This document shows positions 44,874 to 54,280 of a DNA stretch of 64,000 bases, one piece after another. Source of the DNA: an uncultured Duodenibacillus sp. (GTDB lineage: Bacteria > Pseudomonadota > Gammaproteobacteria > Burkholderiales > Burkholderiaceae_F); assembly GCA_944390145.1 (NCBI GenBank), contig CALXOY010000017.1, positions 1 through 64,000 of the forward strand. Direction: 5' to 3'. The translations under genes were made by a program, and so were the position numbers. Every line of letters starts with the position of its first letter. Within the stretch, counting starts at the first letter, position 1. Below the pieces are notes generated by a model, which did not search any database, was not told the origin of the DNA, and was given only the letters and a program-made list of their open reading frames with translations.

Positions 44874-44898
44874 TTGATTAGACTTTCCCAATAATCAA
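44874..44898 (+). promoter_or_regulatory. Inverted repeat upstream of dcuC
   Basis: TTGATTA and its complement TAATCAA separated by 11 nt, 24 nt before the dcuC ATG. Operator-like; the half-sites resemble FNR half-sites but the spacing is wrong for FNR. Confidence 0.45.
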
Positions 44899-44921
44899 AC
44901 CCCAAAAAAGGAGAGCGGATC

Positions 44922-46301
44922 ATGCAAAGCATCCTGCCCTGGATCGGCATTGTCATTTTGATTCTGACAGGCTGGGCTATCGTCAAGAAGTATCAAGTCA
45001 ATATGGTGCTGCTGCTGGGCGGCCTTGCGCTCAACATCCTTGCCGTGGCGGGGGGCCTCACGACGTTTCTGCCGAAAAACGCGTCGCCCACCGGCTTTGT
45101 CGGCTTTGACTTCATCGAGCTTTTAAGGGCGATTTCGCGCACGCAGATTGCAGGCGTCGGCTTCATCATCCTTGTTTCCGGCGGCTTTGCTCAGTACATG
45201 AAGGAAATCGGCGCCTCGGACCGTTTCGTGACGGTCTGCGCCAAGCCGCTTTCGCTCATCAAGAATCCGTATCTCATTCTTGCCGCGGTCTTCATCTTCG
45301 GCCACTGCCTGGGGCTCATCATCACCTCGGCGGCAGGCCTGGCGATGCTGATGGTTGTCACCGTCTATCCGCTCATCATCCGCGTGGGCTGCTCGAGCCT
45401 GGCCGCGGCCGCCGTGGTGGCAAGCGTTCTGGCAATCGGCTACGCACCGGCCTCCGGCGTTGCCGTGATGGCCGCCGAACTCGTGCACCTTGATCCGATC
45501 CAGTACCTTGTGCAGTACCAGCTGCCCATGGCCGTTCCGACGATCCTCGCCATGGCCGTGGCCCACGTCGTGGTCCAGTACTGGTTTGACAAGCACGACG
45601 GCGTCAAGGGCGAAACGCTCGATTTGAAGGAACTCGAGGAAAAGCGCAAGGAATTGGAAAACGTGCCCGCCGTTTATGCGCTTTTGCCGATCATTCCGAT
45701 CGTGCTGCTTTTGATCTTCAACAAGATGGTCTACGCGAGCGTGACGCTGAATGTGGCAACGGCCATGTTCATCGCCTGGGTGTTTTCCTTTTTCGTCGAC
45801 CTCGTCGTGCGGCGCGACGTCAAGAAGTCCTTTGACCTGAGCTTTGCCATGTTCCGCGGCATGGGCAGCATTCTCACAAGCACCGTGGGCCTCATCTTTG
45901 TGGCGGCCTTCTTTGCCACCGGACTGCAGAACATCGGCATCGTGAACATGCTCATTGAAGGGGCCAAGCACATCGGCCTCGGCGTCACCGGCACGGGCGT
46001 GTTCCTGTCGGCCGTGATCGGCGTGGTGACGATTCTCACGGGCTCGGGCGTGGCGGCCTTCACGAGCCTCGCGCACATCATCCCGGACGTGGCCGCCCAC
46101 CTTAACAGCGACGGCATCTCCATCATGCTGATGATGCATACGGCAAGCGAGATGCTGCGCGCGATTTCGCCTGTGGCGGGCGTCGTCATCATCGTGGCGG
46201 GCTTTGCCAAGGTCAATCCGCTCACCATGGTCAAGCGCACCGTCATCCCGTGTCTGGTGGGATATGTGACGATGCTCATCACCGTGACGCTCATGTTTTA
46301 A
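44922..46301 (+). CDS. dcuC: C4-dicarboxylate transporter DcuC
   Basis: 459 residues (E. coli 461), about 12 membrane segments, with the DcuC-family stretches LVSGGFAQYMKEIGASD and FIFGHCLGLIITSAAGLAML and VVTILTGSGVAAFTSLAHI. It exports succinate in anaerobic fermentation. AAAGGAGAG precedes the ATG. Two small enzyme genes follow closely. Confidence 0.9.
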   Translation: MQSILPWIGIVILILTGWAIVKKYQVNMVLLLGGLALNILAVAGGLTTFLPKNASPTGFVGFDFIELLRAISRTQIAGVGFIILVSGGFAQYMKEIGASDRFVTVCAKPLSLIKNPYLILAAVFIFGHCLGLIITSAAGLAMLMVVTVYPLIIRVGCSSLAAAAVVASVLAIGYAPASGVAVMAAELVHLDPIQYLVQYQLPMAVPTILAMAVAHVVVQYWFDKHDGVKGETLDLKELEEKRKELENVPAVYALLPIIPIVLLLIFNKMVYASVTLNVATAMFIAWVFSFFVDLVVRRDVKKSFDLSFAMFRGMGSILTSTVGLIFVAAFFATGLQNIGIVNMLIEGAKHIGLGVTGTGVFLSAVIGVVTILTGSGVAAFTSLAHIIPDVAAHLNSDGISIMLMMHTASEMLRAISPVAGVVIIVAGFAKVNPLTMVKRTVIPCLVGYVTMLITVTLMF

Positions 46302-46316
46302 GTTCGGGAAATAGCG

Positions 46317-47108
46317 ATGACAATTGAATTGACAGGCACGGTGAAGGGAACCGTGCGCACACACACCGATGAAACGCTGAAAGCCTGCTGGGAAAACGCC
46401 CTGCTGGTGCTGCCCGATGCTGTGGGCGGCGTGGTGGAGACAACGCCCGCCCGAGCCCGGGGACTTGCGGCGGCCGCTTTTCCGACGCTTGTTTTCGCCC
46501 ACGGCAGCTCCGGCATCAGCGACGCCATCCGCAGCTTTGCGCGCTTTATCGCCTCAACGTGCGGCTGGGCGGTGGCGGTGCCCGACTCCATGCAGACAAA
46601 AGACCGCATCACGTATGTGTCGCCCGTTGCCAGAAGCGAGTACGAAGCGGTGCACGCGATGCGAAGCAGTGAGCTTGCCTACGCAGTGAAGGCCCTTTGC
46701 CGGGAGCCCTGGAGCAACGGTCTGTACGCGGTCGCAGGCACCAGCGAAGGGGGCGTGGCCGCGGCGCGCTTTGACGCTTCTGGCCTGCCCGGGCGAGAGC
46801 TTGCCAAGCTCATCTTCTCCTGGTCGTGCGAGGACAACTACCACGTTCAAGCGCCGCGCTCGGTGCTGCCCGACGATCTGCCGGTGCTCAATGTCATGAG
46901 CCTCACCGACAAGTATTTCAGCCGGGCCAATCCCTATCTTGACAATGACAGGGCGCTCGGACATGCGGGCAAGGCGCTTGAGAACAACCCCAATGCCGCG
47001 ATCCTGCTGATCCCGCAGGCGCCGCACACGCTTCTCAACCTGCCTGTGGTCCGCGACGCCGCAGCCTCTTTCTTGAAGCGGGCCGCTGCCGAAGGGGCGG
47101 CGGCATGA
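46317..47108 (+). CDS. Alpha/beta-hydrolase (dienelactone-hydrolase-like)
   Basis: 263 residues. Oxyanion-hole motif FAHGSSG (about 63), nucleophile elbow AGTSEGG (about 143; GxSxG), and a C-terminal PQAPHTLLNL His region complete a Ser-Asp-His triad pattern. Substrate unknown. 15 nt after dcuC and overlapping the GNAT gene by 4 nt. Confidence 0.72.
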   Translation: MTIELTGTVKGTVRTHTDETLKACWENALLVLPDAVGGVVETTPARARGLAAAAFPTLVFAHGSSGISDAIRSFARFIASTCGWAVAVPDSMQTKDRITYVSPVARSEYEAVHAMRSSELAYAVKALCREPWSNGLYAVAGTSEGGVAAARFDASGLPGRELAKLIFSWSCEDNYHVQAPRSVLPDDLPVLNVMSLTDKYFSRANPYLDNDRALGHAGKALENNPNAAILLIPQAPHTLLNLPVVRDAAASFLKRAAAEGAAA

Positions 47109-47632
47109 GCGCAAGTCAAACTTTCACCCTGGTGCATGCCGCACCGCACCAGGCGCAGGAATGCTACGGCTTGATTGAAGCCGGGCGCGCCTTTCAGCGC
47201 GCCCAGGGCTTTGTGCAGTGGACGGACAACTATCCGCAGCTCATCGACATCGAGCACGACATCGCCGCAAAGCGCGGCTATGTTCTCGTCAACGAGGCGG
47301 GCGACGTGGCGGGCTACATCTGCATCGACTTTGACGGGGAGCCCGCCTACGACACGATTCATGCCGGCCGCTGGCGGCTGGATGCGCCAAGCGCCGTGCT
47401 GCACAGGATGGCGATGAGTCCGCACTTTCGCGGTCAGGGGCTCGCGGACGTGCTGCTTACAGCCTGCGGCAGCGTGTGCGTGCGCGAGGGCGTGCCCTAT
47501 ATCCGCGCCGACACGTGTCCCGAAAACACGCGCATGCAGCATGTCTTTGAACGCAACGGCTTTGTGCGCTGCGGACTGGTGACCCTGCGCTGTGCCGACA
47601 AAATCGCCTACGACAAGATTTTGGAAGCCTAA
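47105..47632 (+). CDS. GNAT-family N-acetyltransferase
   Basis: 175 residues. Acetyl-CoA motif MSPHFRGQGLADVLL (RGQGLA pyrophosphate loop), followed by RADTCPENTRMQHVFERNGF, typical of GNAT enzymes acting on small molecules. Substrate unknown. Ends in a 4-nt convergent overlap with gmhB. Confidence 0.82.
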   Translation: MSASQTFTLVHAAPHQAQECYGLIEAGRAFQRAQGFVQWTDNYPQLIDIEHDIAAKRGYVLVNEAGDVAGYICIDFDGEPAYDTIHAGRWRLDAPSAVLHRMAMSPHFRGQGLADVLLTACGSVCVREGVPYIRADTCPENTRMQHVFERNGFVRCGLVTLRCADKIAYDKILEA

Positions 47633-48177
47633 AGCCCGAGCTCCGCGACGGCCGTTGCAAGAGACTGCGAAACGGCCGTTGAGGATGCGCTCGGCTGCGG
47701 CACGGCCTGTCCGTCTTTTCCGAGCAGGATGCGGCGGGGAATGCCGGCGGCAAGCCCCGCCTTCATGTCGCTTTCCTTGTCGCCGAAGATGAGGCTCTGG
47801 GAGAGATCGATGCAGAGCTCCTGCGCAGCACGCAGAATCATTCCGGGCTGCGGCTTGCGGCACGTGCAGGCCACCCGGTAGGGGCCGAGGGCTTTTTCCG
47901 GGTGATGGGGGCAGAAATAGATGCCTGCGATCGGGGCGCCCGCCTTTTCAAACATCCGGCACATGCTGATGTTGAGCGCCTCGAAGTCCGCCTCGGTGTA
48001 GTAGCCGCGGCCGATGCCGGACTGATTGGTGACGACGACCAGGCAGAATCCCGCTTCATGCAGCCTGCGGGCGGCCTCAAGCACGCCGTCGATGAGTTCG
48101 AAGTCCTCGATGCGGCTTACATAGGCGTGATCGATGTTGATCACGCCGTCGCGGTCGAGAAAGGCGGCTTTCTGCAT
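47629..48177 (-). CDS. gmhB: D-glycero-beta-D-manno-heptose 1,7-bisphosphate 7-phosphatase GmhB
   Basis: 182-residue HAD phosphatase: nucleophile motif FLDRDGVIN, TNQSGIGRGYY, zinc loop CPHHPEK...ACTCRKP, and FGDKESDMKAG. Third step of ADP-heptose synthesis for LPS. Last gene of hldA-hldD-gmhB (7 nt after hldD). Confidence 0.92.
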   Translation of the reverse strand: MQKAAFLDRDGVINIDHAYVSRIEDFELIDGVLEAARRLHEAGFCLVVVTNQSGIGRGYYTEADFEALNISMCRMFEKAGAPIAGIYFCPHHPEKALGPYRVACTCRKPQPGMILRAAQELCIDLSQSLIFGDKESDMKAGLAAGIPRRILLGKDGQAVPQPSASSTAVSQSLATAVAELGL

Positions 48178-48184
48178 GGAGCGC

Positions 48185-49180
48185 TCAGGCCATTTCGCCC
48201 GTCGGATAGGTTTGACTCAGGTACTGCATGTACTTGGCGGTGCCTTCCTGCACCGTCTGCATATACCCGTCAAAGCCCGCGGCCCGCAGATTGGTGAGAT
48301 CGGCCTGCGTGTAGGCCTGGTATTTCCCTTTGAGCGCTTCCGGGAAGGGGATGTACTCAATCAAGCCTTCGGCGACAGCCTCTTCAAGCGTCCTCTGGCG
48401 GCCCGTGAGCGAATTCACCACCGTGAGCGCCACGTCGTTGAAGGGCTGGGCGCGGCCCGTGCCGCAGTTGAAGATGCCGGACCTGCCCGCCGTCATGAAG
48501 TACATGGCCACATTGATGACGTCTTCGACATAGACGAAGTCGCGCATCTGGCAGCCGTTGCCGTAGCCGAGGCACCCTTCAAAGAGCTTCACGCGGCCTT
48601 CCTTTTTGAACTGGAAGTACTGGTGGAATGCCACGGAGGCCATGCGGCCCTTGTGCTGCTCGTGCGGCCCGTAGACATTGAAGTAGCGCAGGCCGACGGC
48701 CGGCGCGGTGAGCTTGTCCATATGCGCGCGCAGCACCTGGTCAAAGAGGTACTTGGAGTAGCCGTAGACGTTGAGCGGCCCCTCGTGGGAGACGTCCTCC
48801 ACAAACACCTTGGAGGCGCCGTAGGTGGCCGCTGAACTCGCATAGATGAAGGGGATGCGGTGCTTTTGCGCCCAGTTGAAGAGATCGAGCGTGTAGCGGT
48901 AGTTGTTCTCCATCATGTAGCGGCCGTCGGTTTCCATCGTGTCCGAGCAGGCGCCCTGATGAAAGATCACCTCCGGCACCGGCAGTGCGTCGCGGCGCAC
49001 GCGTTCGATGAAGTCGTTTTTGTCGAAGTAGTCGCTGATCGAGCATTTGGCCAGATTCAGGAACTTCTCGCTCTTGGTGAGGTTGTCGACGGCAATCACG
49101 TCCGTGAAGCCGCGGCGGTTGAGTTCGAGCACGTTGTTGCAGCCGATGAAGCCGGCCGCGCCGGTGACGAGAATGGACAT
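48185..49180 (-). CDS. hldD: ADP-L-glycero-D-manno-heptose 6-epimerase HldD
   Basis: 331 residues, short-chain dehydrogenase/epimerase fold with [11 protein letters not shown] (NAD(P)), SSAATYG, and catalytic YGYSK. Final step of ADP-heptose synthesis. The start overlaps the hldA stop by one base (TAATG). Confidence 0.93.
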   Translation of the reverse strand: MSILVTGAAGFIGCNNVLELNRRGFTDVIAVDNLTKSEKFLNLAKCSISDYFDKNDFIERVRRDALPVPEVIFHQGACSDTMETDGRYMMENNYRYTLDLFNWAQKHRIPFIYASSAATYGASKVFVEDVSHEGPLNVYGYSKYLFDQVLRAHMDKLTAPAVGLRYFNVYGPHEQHKGRMASVAFHQYFQFKKEGRVKLFEGCLGYGNGCQMRDFVYVEDVINVAMYFMTAGRSGIFNCGTGRAQPFNDVALTVVNSLTGRQRTLEEAVAEGLIEYIPFPEALKGKYQAYTQADLTNLRAAGFDGYMQTVQEGTAKYMQYLSQTYPTGEMA

Positions 49181-50109
49181 TATTGATCTCCGAAAAGTTC
49201 CGAATAGCTCACTGAGGCAGTGCCGAGCTTGCCGACCACGATGCCGCCGGCGCGGTTGGCGGTGCGCACGGCCTCTTCAAGGTCGGCCCCTGCGGCGAGC
49301 ATGGCGGCGGTGACGGCAATGACGGTGTCGCCCGCGCCCAAGACGTCGAACACCTCGCGCGCCTGGGCGGGAACCGTGAGTTCGCCCTGCTCGGTGTAGA
49401 GCGTCATGCCCTCTTCGCTGCGCGTCAAAAGAAGCGCTTTGAGCTGCAGCTCCTTGCGCAGGTTCTGCGCCTTGCACCTGAGCTCCTCTTCAGACGACCA
49501 GCTGCCCGTGACAAGCGCCAGTTCGGCCCGGTTGGGCGTAATGAGCGTTGCGCCGCGGTAGCGCGAGTAGTCGCTGCCCTTGGGGTCGATCAGGACGGGA
49601 ACATGGGCTTCGCGCGCAAGTTCGATCATCTGACGGATGTGGTTGAGTCCGCCCTTGCCGTAGTCCGAAAGCACGATTGCGTCGGCGTTCTTGATCTGTC
49701 CGCCGTAGGCGCCGAGCAGCGCCGAGAGCACTTCCACGGTGGGGGTGTTTTCAAAGTCCGCCCGCAGCATCTGCTGCTGGCGCGCCACGATGCGCAGCTT
49801 GACGGTCGTCTTGATGGAGGCGTCGGTTTCGAGCAGCGACTCGATGCCGCTTGCCTCGAGCAGCCCCTTGAGCGTGTGCCCGGCTTCGTCTTCGCCTGCA
49901 ACGCTCATGAGCGCGGCGCGTGCGCCGAGGGTTTTGATGTTGAGCGCCACATTGGCGGCGCCGCCCAGACGCGCGTCGGTGCGCAAAACGCGCACCACGG
50001 GCACCGGCGCTTCGGGTGAAATGCGCTCGGCGTCGCCAAACCAGTATTGATCGAGCATGCAGTCGCCGACCACAAGAATGCGCTTGGCGGCAAGAACGGA
50101 TTGATCCAT
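49180..50109 (-). CDS. hldA: D-glycero-beta-D-manno-heptose-7-phosphate kinase HldA
   Basis: 309-residue PfkB/ribokinase fold: [42 protein letters not shown]. It equals the kinase half of E. coli HldE; the adenylyltransferase half (HldC) is not fused and not nearby, so it must be encoded elsewhere. AAAGG precedes the ATG on the minus strand. Confidence 0.92.
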   Translation of the reverse strand: MDQSVLAAKRILVVGDCMLDQYWFGDAERISPEAPVPVVRVLRTDARLGGAANVALNIKTLGARAALMSVAGEDEAGHTLKGLLEASGIESLLETDASIKTTVKLRIVARQQQMLRADFENTPTVEVLSALLGAYGGQIKNADAIVLSDYGKGGLNHIRQMIELAREAHVPVLIDPKGSDYSRYRGATLITPNRAELALVTGSWSSEEELRCKAQNLRKELQLKALLLTRSEEGMTLYTEQGELTVPAQAREVFDVLGAGDTVIAVTAAMLAAGADLEEAVRTANRAGGIVVGKLGTASVSYSELFGDQ

Positions 50110-50256
50110 GAATAACCTTTGCTAAAGACGAAAAGCGTCCGGCTGCCGTTTGCGACCGCCCGCGCCTTCTTACTGCGGCTCATTTTACGGTTGAGTGCAG
50201 AGCCTTTCCAGAGGAAATTTGGCAGAAGTTTGCCGCCGGCGGCGGGCGAAACAAAT

Positions 50257-51237
50257 TCATACACCGTGACGGCGGCTTTTGCCCGAGCGGCTGCTTTGCG
50301 CCGGATGCCAGAAGTCAAAGAAGTTGAACCAGTCAAGCGGGCTTTTCAAGAGAGCCTCTTCGAGGTTTCGCGTCCAGGCCTGCGCCATCCGGCCGACGGC
50401 CTGCATGCGCCCGGCGCGGCTCACAGGGGCCGCATCGTGCACCCGGGCAAACTGCACGCGGTAGCGTGCGCGGCTTGCGGGGTTGGTCTCGCGCGTGCAG
50501 ATCATGCTCCAGGCCGGGCAGCGCAGCAGCACCGGCAAAAGAAAGGGGCCCATGGCAAGCGGAGCCTCCTTTCCAAGGAAAAGGACCTTGACCCGGGTGT
50601 TTGAGCCGATCGGCGTGCGGTCGGCGGCAATCACGACCCAGTGGCCGGCCTGCAGCAGTTCTGATAGCTGCACGGCCGTCTGCGGTCCCACATCGGTCAC
50701 CTGCATGTGGTGCACGGCAAAGGACGGGTTGAGGCGGCCGATGATGCGTGTAAAGCGCTCGGCGTGGGCGGTGTGCGTGAGCACGTAGATTTCGCGGCGC
50801 CGGGTTTGTTCGTGTCCGGCAAGCTCGGCCTGGCCGATGAACTGGCAGAGCTCCTGACAGCCCGTATGCGCCGTGATGATCAGCGCCCCGCGGGGGTCGG
50901 CAAGCAGCTCTTCGACGCCAGTGACCGCCAAATCGGAGGGCTTGAAAAAGCCCGAGACGGCCAGCAGCTTGTCAAGAATGGTGTCGGCAAAGCGCCAGAT
51001 GTGACGCAGGCTTGCAAAGGGGCCGGGACGGGGCTCACCCTTTACCTGCGCCATGCGGGTGAGATACAGCCGGCTTGCCGCCCGGGCTTCGGGGCACGCA
51101 AGCCAGTAAAAGACGATGACCGGCCAGAGCGTGATGTGAAACAGCGTGCGGCCGCCCAGGCGAAAGGCGGCAAGCAAAACGGCAATGCCCGCCGTGCTGG
51201 TTTTCTCCCCGGCTTCAGACCAGTGCTTTTCCTTCAT
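50257..51237 (-). CDS. LpxL/HtrB-like acyltransferase of the aryl polyene operon
   Basis: 326 residues from ATG 51237 (overlaps the glycosyltransferase by ATGA; the frame is open to 51279). N-terminal membrane segment (TLFHITLWPVIVFYWLAC) and the HX4E active site in AHTGCQELCQF, with ADRTPIGSN later, as in lauroyl/myristoyl acyltransferases. In many aryl polyene clusters this acyltransferase is fused to the glycosyltransferase; here the two are separate genes. It is the last gene of the operon and probably builds the lipid anchor. Confidence 0.83.
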   Translation of the reverse strand: MKEKHWSEAGEKTSTAGIAVLLAAFRLGGRTLFHITLWPVIVFYWLACPEARAASRLYLTRMAQVKGEPRPGPFASLRHIWRFADTILDKLLAVSGFFKPSDLAVTGVEELLADPRGALIITAHTGCQELCQFIGQAELAGHEQTRRREIYVLTHTAHAERFTRIIGRLNPSFAVHHMQVTDVGPQTAVQLSELLQAGHWVVIAADRTPIGSNTRVKVLFLGKEAPLAMGPFLLPVLLRCPAWSMICTRETNPASRARYRVQFARVHDAAPVSRAGRMQAVGRMAQAWTRNLEEALLKSPLDWFNFFDFWHPAQSSRSGKSRRHGV

Positions 51238-51971
51238 GACCGTGAGTGCAGGCCGAGGCGGCGCAGCAGCATGGTGCAAAAATGCACGGCGTGCATGCGG
51301 CTGATGCGCACATTGTCGGAAAAGCTCCGGAAGTGGGAAATGCCGTCCCTGGGGTAGGTGACGTGCACGGGGCGGTTGATGACCTCAACGCCCGCCCAGA
51401 CAAGACGCACCGCGATGTCGGGGTCAAAGTCCATGCGGCGCGTTTTGACCGACGGCAGCACCGGCAGCGTTTGTGCGATCGGATAGACGCGAAAGCCGCA
51501 CATGGCGTCCGTGAGCTTGCTGCCGCCCGTGTTGATCCGCACCCAGAAATTGGTGAGCTTGCGGCCGGCAAGGCGGGCCTTGGGCACGGTTTCGTCGTAG
51601 ACGGGATAGCCGCAGATGAGGCTTTCCGGGTGGCTTGCGGCATCCTTTAGGAAAGCGCCGGCTTTGCCGAGGTCGTGCTGGCCGTCGGCGTCGATCTGCA
51701 GTACGTGGGTAAAGCCCATGTTGTCGGCTACATAAAGGCCCGCAATGACTGCTGCGCCCTTGCCGCCGTTTTTGGCAAGGCGCACAAGGCTCGCGCCCGG
51801 GTGCGTCTGCGCGGCTTGATCAAGCGCCTGCGCGCAGACCGTGCCGCTGCCGTCGTCAACGAGGATGACGGGAAGGCCGGCTTTTTCGAGCGCATCGAGC
51901 AGCTCGTTGATCACTTGATGGTGGTTGTAGACGGGAATGAGCGCCGCCGGGCGAAAGTGTTGTGCGGTCAT
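51234..51971 (-). CDS. Family 2 glycosyltransferase of the aryl polyene operon
   Basis: 245 residues, GT-A fold: ALIPVYNHHQVI, VILVDDGSG, KNGGKGAAVIAGL, and the DxD-type HVLQIDADGQHDLG. Expected to add a sugar during assembly of the polyene lipid. 4-nt overlaps on both sides. Confidence 0.85.
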   Translation of the reverse strand: MTAQHFRPAALIPVYNHHQVINELLDALEKAGLPVILVDDGSGTVCAQALDQAAQTHPGASLVRLAKNGGKGAAVIAGLYVADNMGFTHVLQIDADGQHDLGKAGAFLKDAASHPESLICGYPVYDETVPKARLAGRKLTNFWVRINTGGSKLTDAMCGFRVYPIAQTLPVLPSVKTRRMDFDPDIAVRLVWAGVEVINRPVHVTYPRDGISHFRSFSDNVRISRMHAVHFCTMLLRRLGLHSRS

Positions 51972-53707
51972 GATACGGACTCGCTAACCAGCAGAAGCGC
52001 CTTGGAAAGCGCGGCGCCGTCGGGTTTTTCATAGGCAAAGCGGATTTTTCCCGCTTCGCGCGCAAGCGTCAGCACCACGGTGTCGCCCGGCCGGATGGGC
52101 GACATGAATTTGAGCGCCTTGGCGGCCTGCAGGGTGAGGGGCGTGCGCCAGTAACGGCTTGCAGCCTCAAGCGCCCATTGAATCTGCACGACGCCCGGCA
52201 GCAGGGCAAATTCCGGAAAGTGTCCTTCAAAGAAGGGGGAGTCGGCCGCAACGGACACCACCAGACGCACGGCATTTTCATCGGGCGCGTCCAAAAGCGC
52301 GGCCTGCAGTGCGCCGGGCGCAAACAGCGCGTCTGCGGCCTGGGTTGTGGCCTTGCCCATGGCGTTGCGCGGCAGCGCCCAAGTAAAGCGCCACTGGCGC
52401 GGCAGGCAGACCCGCTCGATGTGCTTGAGCAGTTCGGCTTTGAAGCGCTTGACAAGCCCCGCCTTGGATTCAGAAAGCATCAAGCGGCCGGCTTCGGGCG
52501 TCGTGACGGCGGCAACAGCAATGCGCTCGGACTCGTTTTCACCGGTCATCCTGCGGGTGAAGGCTTTGACTTCCGTCACCAGTCCCGTTGCCAGCAGCGC
52601 CGACTCGATTGTTTTGAGCGACACCCGCTTGCCTTCGATCTTAACGATGCGGTCGGCCCGCCCGAGCAGCTCGAATGTTTCGCCGTCGGGGCCGGGCGCG
52701 GCCCTGTCGGCCGTCACCTCCCAGCCGTCGCTGGCAAGCTGCGCGCTTTTAATGACAAGCCGCCCGTCTTCAATCCTCCACTGCGTGCCCGAGAGTGCGC
52801 GGTAGCCCGTGGAGCCGATTTTTCCCTGCGCGTCCACCGTTCTAGTGCGCCAGGCGATGCCGCCTGATTCGGAGCTGCCGAGCAGCTCCACCGGAGCCAG
52901 GCCGGTGCGCGCCAGGCAAAGCTTGAGCCCTTCGTCGCTCAAGGGGCCGCCGCTGCTGTAGATCGTGCGCCAGAGCGGCCGCACGGCGTCCCAGAGCGGA
53001 TGCTCGGGAAGGCGGTTGAGATGCGCGGGGCTTGCGATCCAAACCGCGGCCGGCGCTTTTGCTGCGTGCCCCAAAAGCTCTTCAACGTAGAGGATGCGCT
53101 CGTGCCAGACGGCGTGCGCCGAGCGCAGGGGCCAGAGAAGCGCAAAAAGAAGGCCGTAGATGTGCTGCTGGGACACCGAGGAGAAGATGACGGCATTTTC
53201 GTCCAGCGGCTTTTCCCTGCCGTGGCCGCGCGCACAGATGCTTTCGACTTCGCAGAAAAGCTGCGAGAGGCGCTTGGGAACCAGCGTGGGTTCGCCGGTG
53301 GAGCCGGAGGTGAAAAGCGCGGCGAGGGGCTTTGAGGCGTCAAGTTCGGTGCGGCACGGCTCGTGCGCTTCAAGGGGGTCGATGAGCGGAAGCGGACAGT
53401 TCACCGGAAAGTCGCCCGCGCAGGCCTGTGCTTCGTGCACAAGACGATGAAGGAGCGCTTCGGACGTGTCTGCCGGCAGCACGGCCCGTACGCCTGCGGC
53501 CCAGCAGCCGAAAAGCGCCGCGGCCGAATCAAAGATGTCGGTGAAGTAAAGCGCAGCGGAGCGCACGCCGCTTTTTTCAAAGGCAGCCTTCCAGCCTGCG
53601 GCGGCGACGGCAAAATCGCGGCGCGTACGCACGCCGTTTTCAGAAACGATGAAGGGGCGCGCATCATCGGCGGCTTGTGCAAGCAGTCGGCAGCAATAGT
53701 CAGTCAT
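51968..53707 (-). CDS. AMP-ligase fused to hotdog dehydratase (ApeH-ApeI type)
   Basis: 579 residues from ATG 53707 (the long upstream frame only shadows the next gene). Residues about 1-440 are an adenylate-forming ligase with P-loop LFTSGSTGEPTLVP, SSESGGIAWRT, and LLGRADRIVKIEGKRV. Residues about 470-575 form a FabA/FabZ-like hotdog domain with SPFFEGHFPEFALLPGVVQ. It combines activation of an aryl acid (4-hydroxybenzoate in known systems) with a 3-hydroxyacyl dehydratase. The residue at the usual FabZ Glu position after PGV appears to be Gln. In the described E. coli and Xenorhabdus clusters these are, to my knowledge, two genes. Confidence 0.83.
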   Translation of the reverse strand: MTDYCCRLLAQAADDARPFIVSENGVRTRRDFAVAAAGWKAAFEKSGVRSAALYFTDIFDSAAALFGCWAAGVRAVLPADTSEALLHRLVHEAQACAGDFPVNCPLPLIDPLEAHEPCRTELDASKPLAALFTSGSTGEPTLVPKRLSQLFCEVESICARGHGREKPLDENAVIFSSVSQQHIYGLLFALLWPLRSAHAVWHERILYVEELLGHAAKAPAAVWIASPAHLNRLPEHPLWDAVRPLWRTIYSSGGPLSDEGLKLCLARTGLAPVELLGSSESGGIAWRTRTVDAQGKIGSTGYRALSGTQWRIEDGRLVIKSAQLASDGWEVTADRAAPGPDGETFELLGRADRIVKIEGKRVSLKTIESALLATGLVTEVKAFTRRMTGENESERIAVAAVTTPEAGRLMLSESKAGLVKRFKAELLKHIERVCLPRQWRFTWALPRNAMGKATTQAADALFAPGALQAALLDAPDENAVRLVVSVAADSPFFEGHFPEFALLPGVVQIQWALEAASRYWRTPLTLQAAKALKFMSPIRPGDTVVLTLAREAGKIRFAYEKPDGAALSKALLLVSESVS

Positions 53708-54261
53708 GGCAGTTTTCCGGCGGCGTCGTGTCGGCGCTGCAGCAAAAGGCGGATGCCGAATTCGGCGGCAAACATCAGGGCGATCAGCACGTAGCTGACA
53801 GCGCCATTGTAAAGAGCCCACCAGGCGTCGCTGCGATAGAGAACGCTGTCGAGCGCCATGAGCCCGTTGCAAGTGAAAAAGATGCACCAGGCGACGGTCA
53901 CGCGCCGGCAGTAGACAACGGCGTGCCGGGGAAGCTCGCTGTGCCGCAGGCGCGCAAAGCGTTCGGCAACCGGCACGGTTTTAAGCGAGGCGGCGAAGAG
54001 AACGAGGAGCGCGGCGTTGACAAAAACCGGATAGAGCTTGACGGCCTGCGGCAGGTCAAAAGCCCAGGCGAAAGCCGCAAGGATAAGGGCGGCGGCTGCA
54101 CAGGCAAGGCTTGCGGCAGAGCGTTTGACAGCGGCTGCAAGCGCTGCCGCGGCAGCTAAAAACAACGCCGCTGCCGCAACCATCCCGTGATCCAGAAAAA
54201 ACCAGACGGCAAAGGGATAGATCAGAAAAAGAAGCGTTTGGAGAATGCGCAGTGGCAGCAT
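53704..54261 (-). CDS. COG4648-type membrane protein of aryl polyene clusters (ApeG-like)
   Basis: 185 residues with about five or six membrane segments (LRILQTLLFLIYPFAVWFFL, AAALFLAAAAALAAAV, LALDSVL... YVLIALMFAAEFGIRLLL). No catalytic motif is recognised. Always found between the acyl carrier proteins and the AMP-ligase in these clusters; role unknown. Confidence 0.78.
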   Translation of the reverse strand: MLPLRILQTLLFLIYPFAVWFFLDHGMVAAAALFLAAAAALAAAVKRSAASLACAAAALILAAFAWAFDLPQAVKLYPVFVNAALLVLFAASLKTVPVAERFARLRHSELPRHAVVYCRRVTVAWCIFFTCNGLMALDSVLYRSDAWWALYNGAVSYVLIALMFAAEFGIRLLLQRRHDAAGKLP

Positions 54262-54280
54262 GCATCCGAGTGGGCCGGGA

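Noticed and set aside
44874..44898. FNR site before dcuC
   Set aside because: FNR needs TTGAT-N4-ATCAA; here the half-sites are 15 nt apart. Kept only as an inverted repeat of unknown role.
53704..53887. N-terminal extension of the AMP-ligase to 53887
   Set aside because: The extra 60 residues are the out-of-frame reading of the membrane protein gene; the ATG at 53707 gives the normal N-terminus and a 4-nt overlap.
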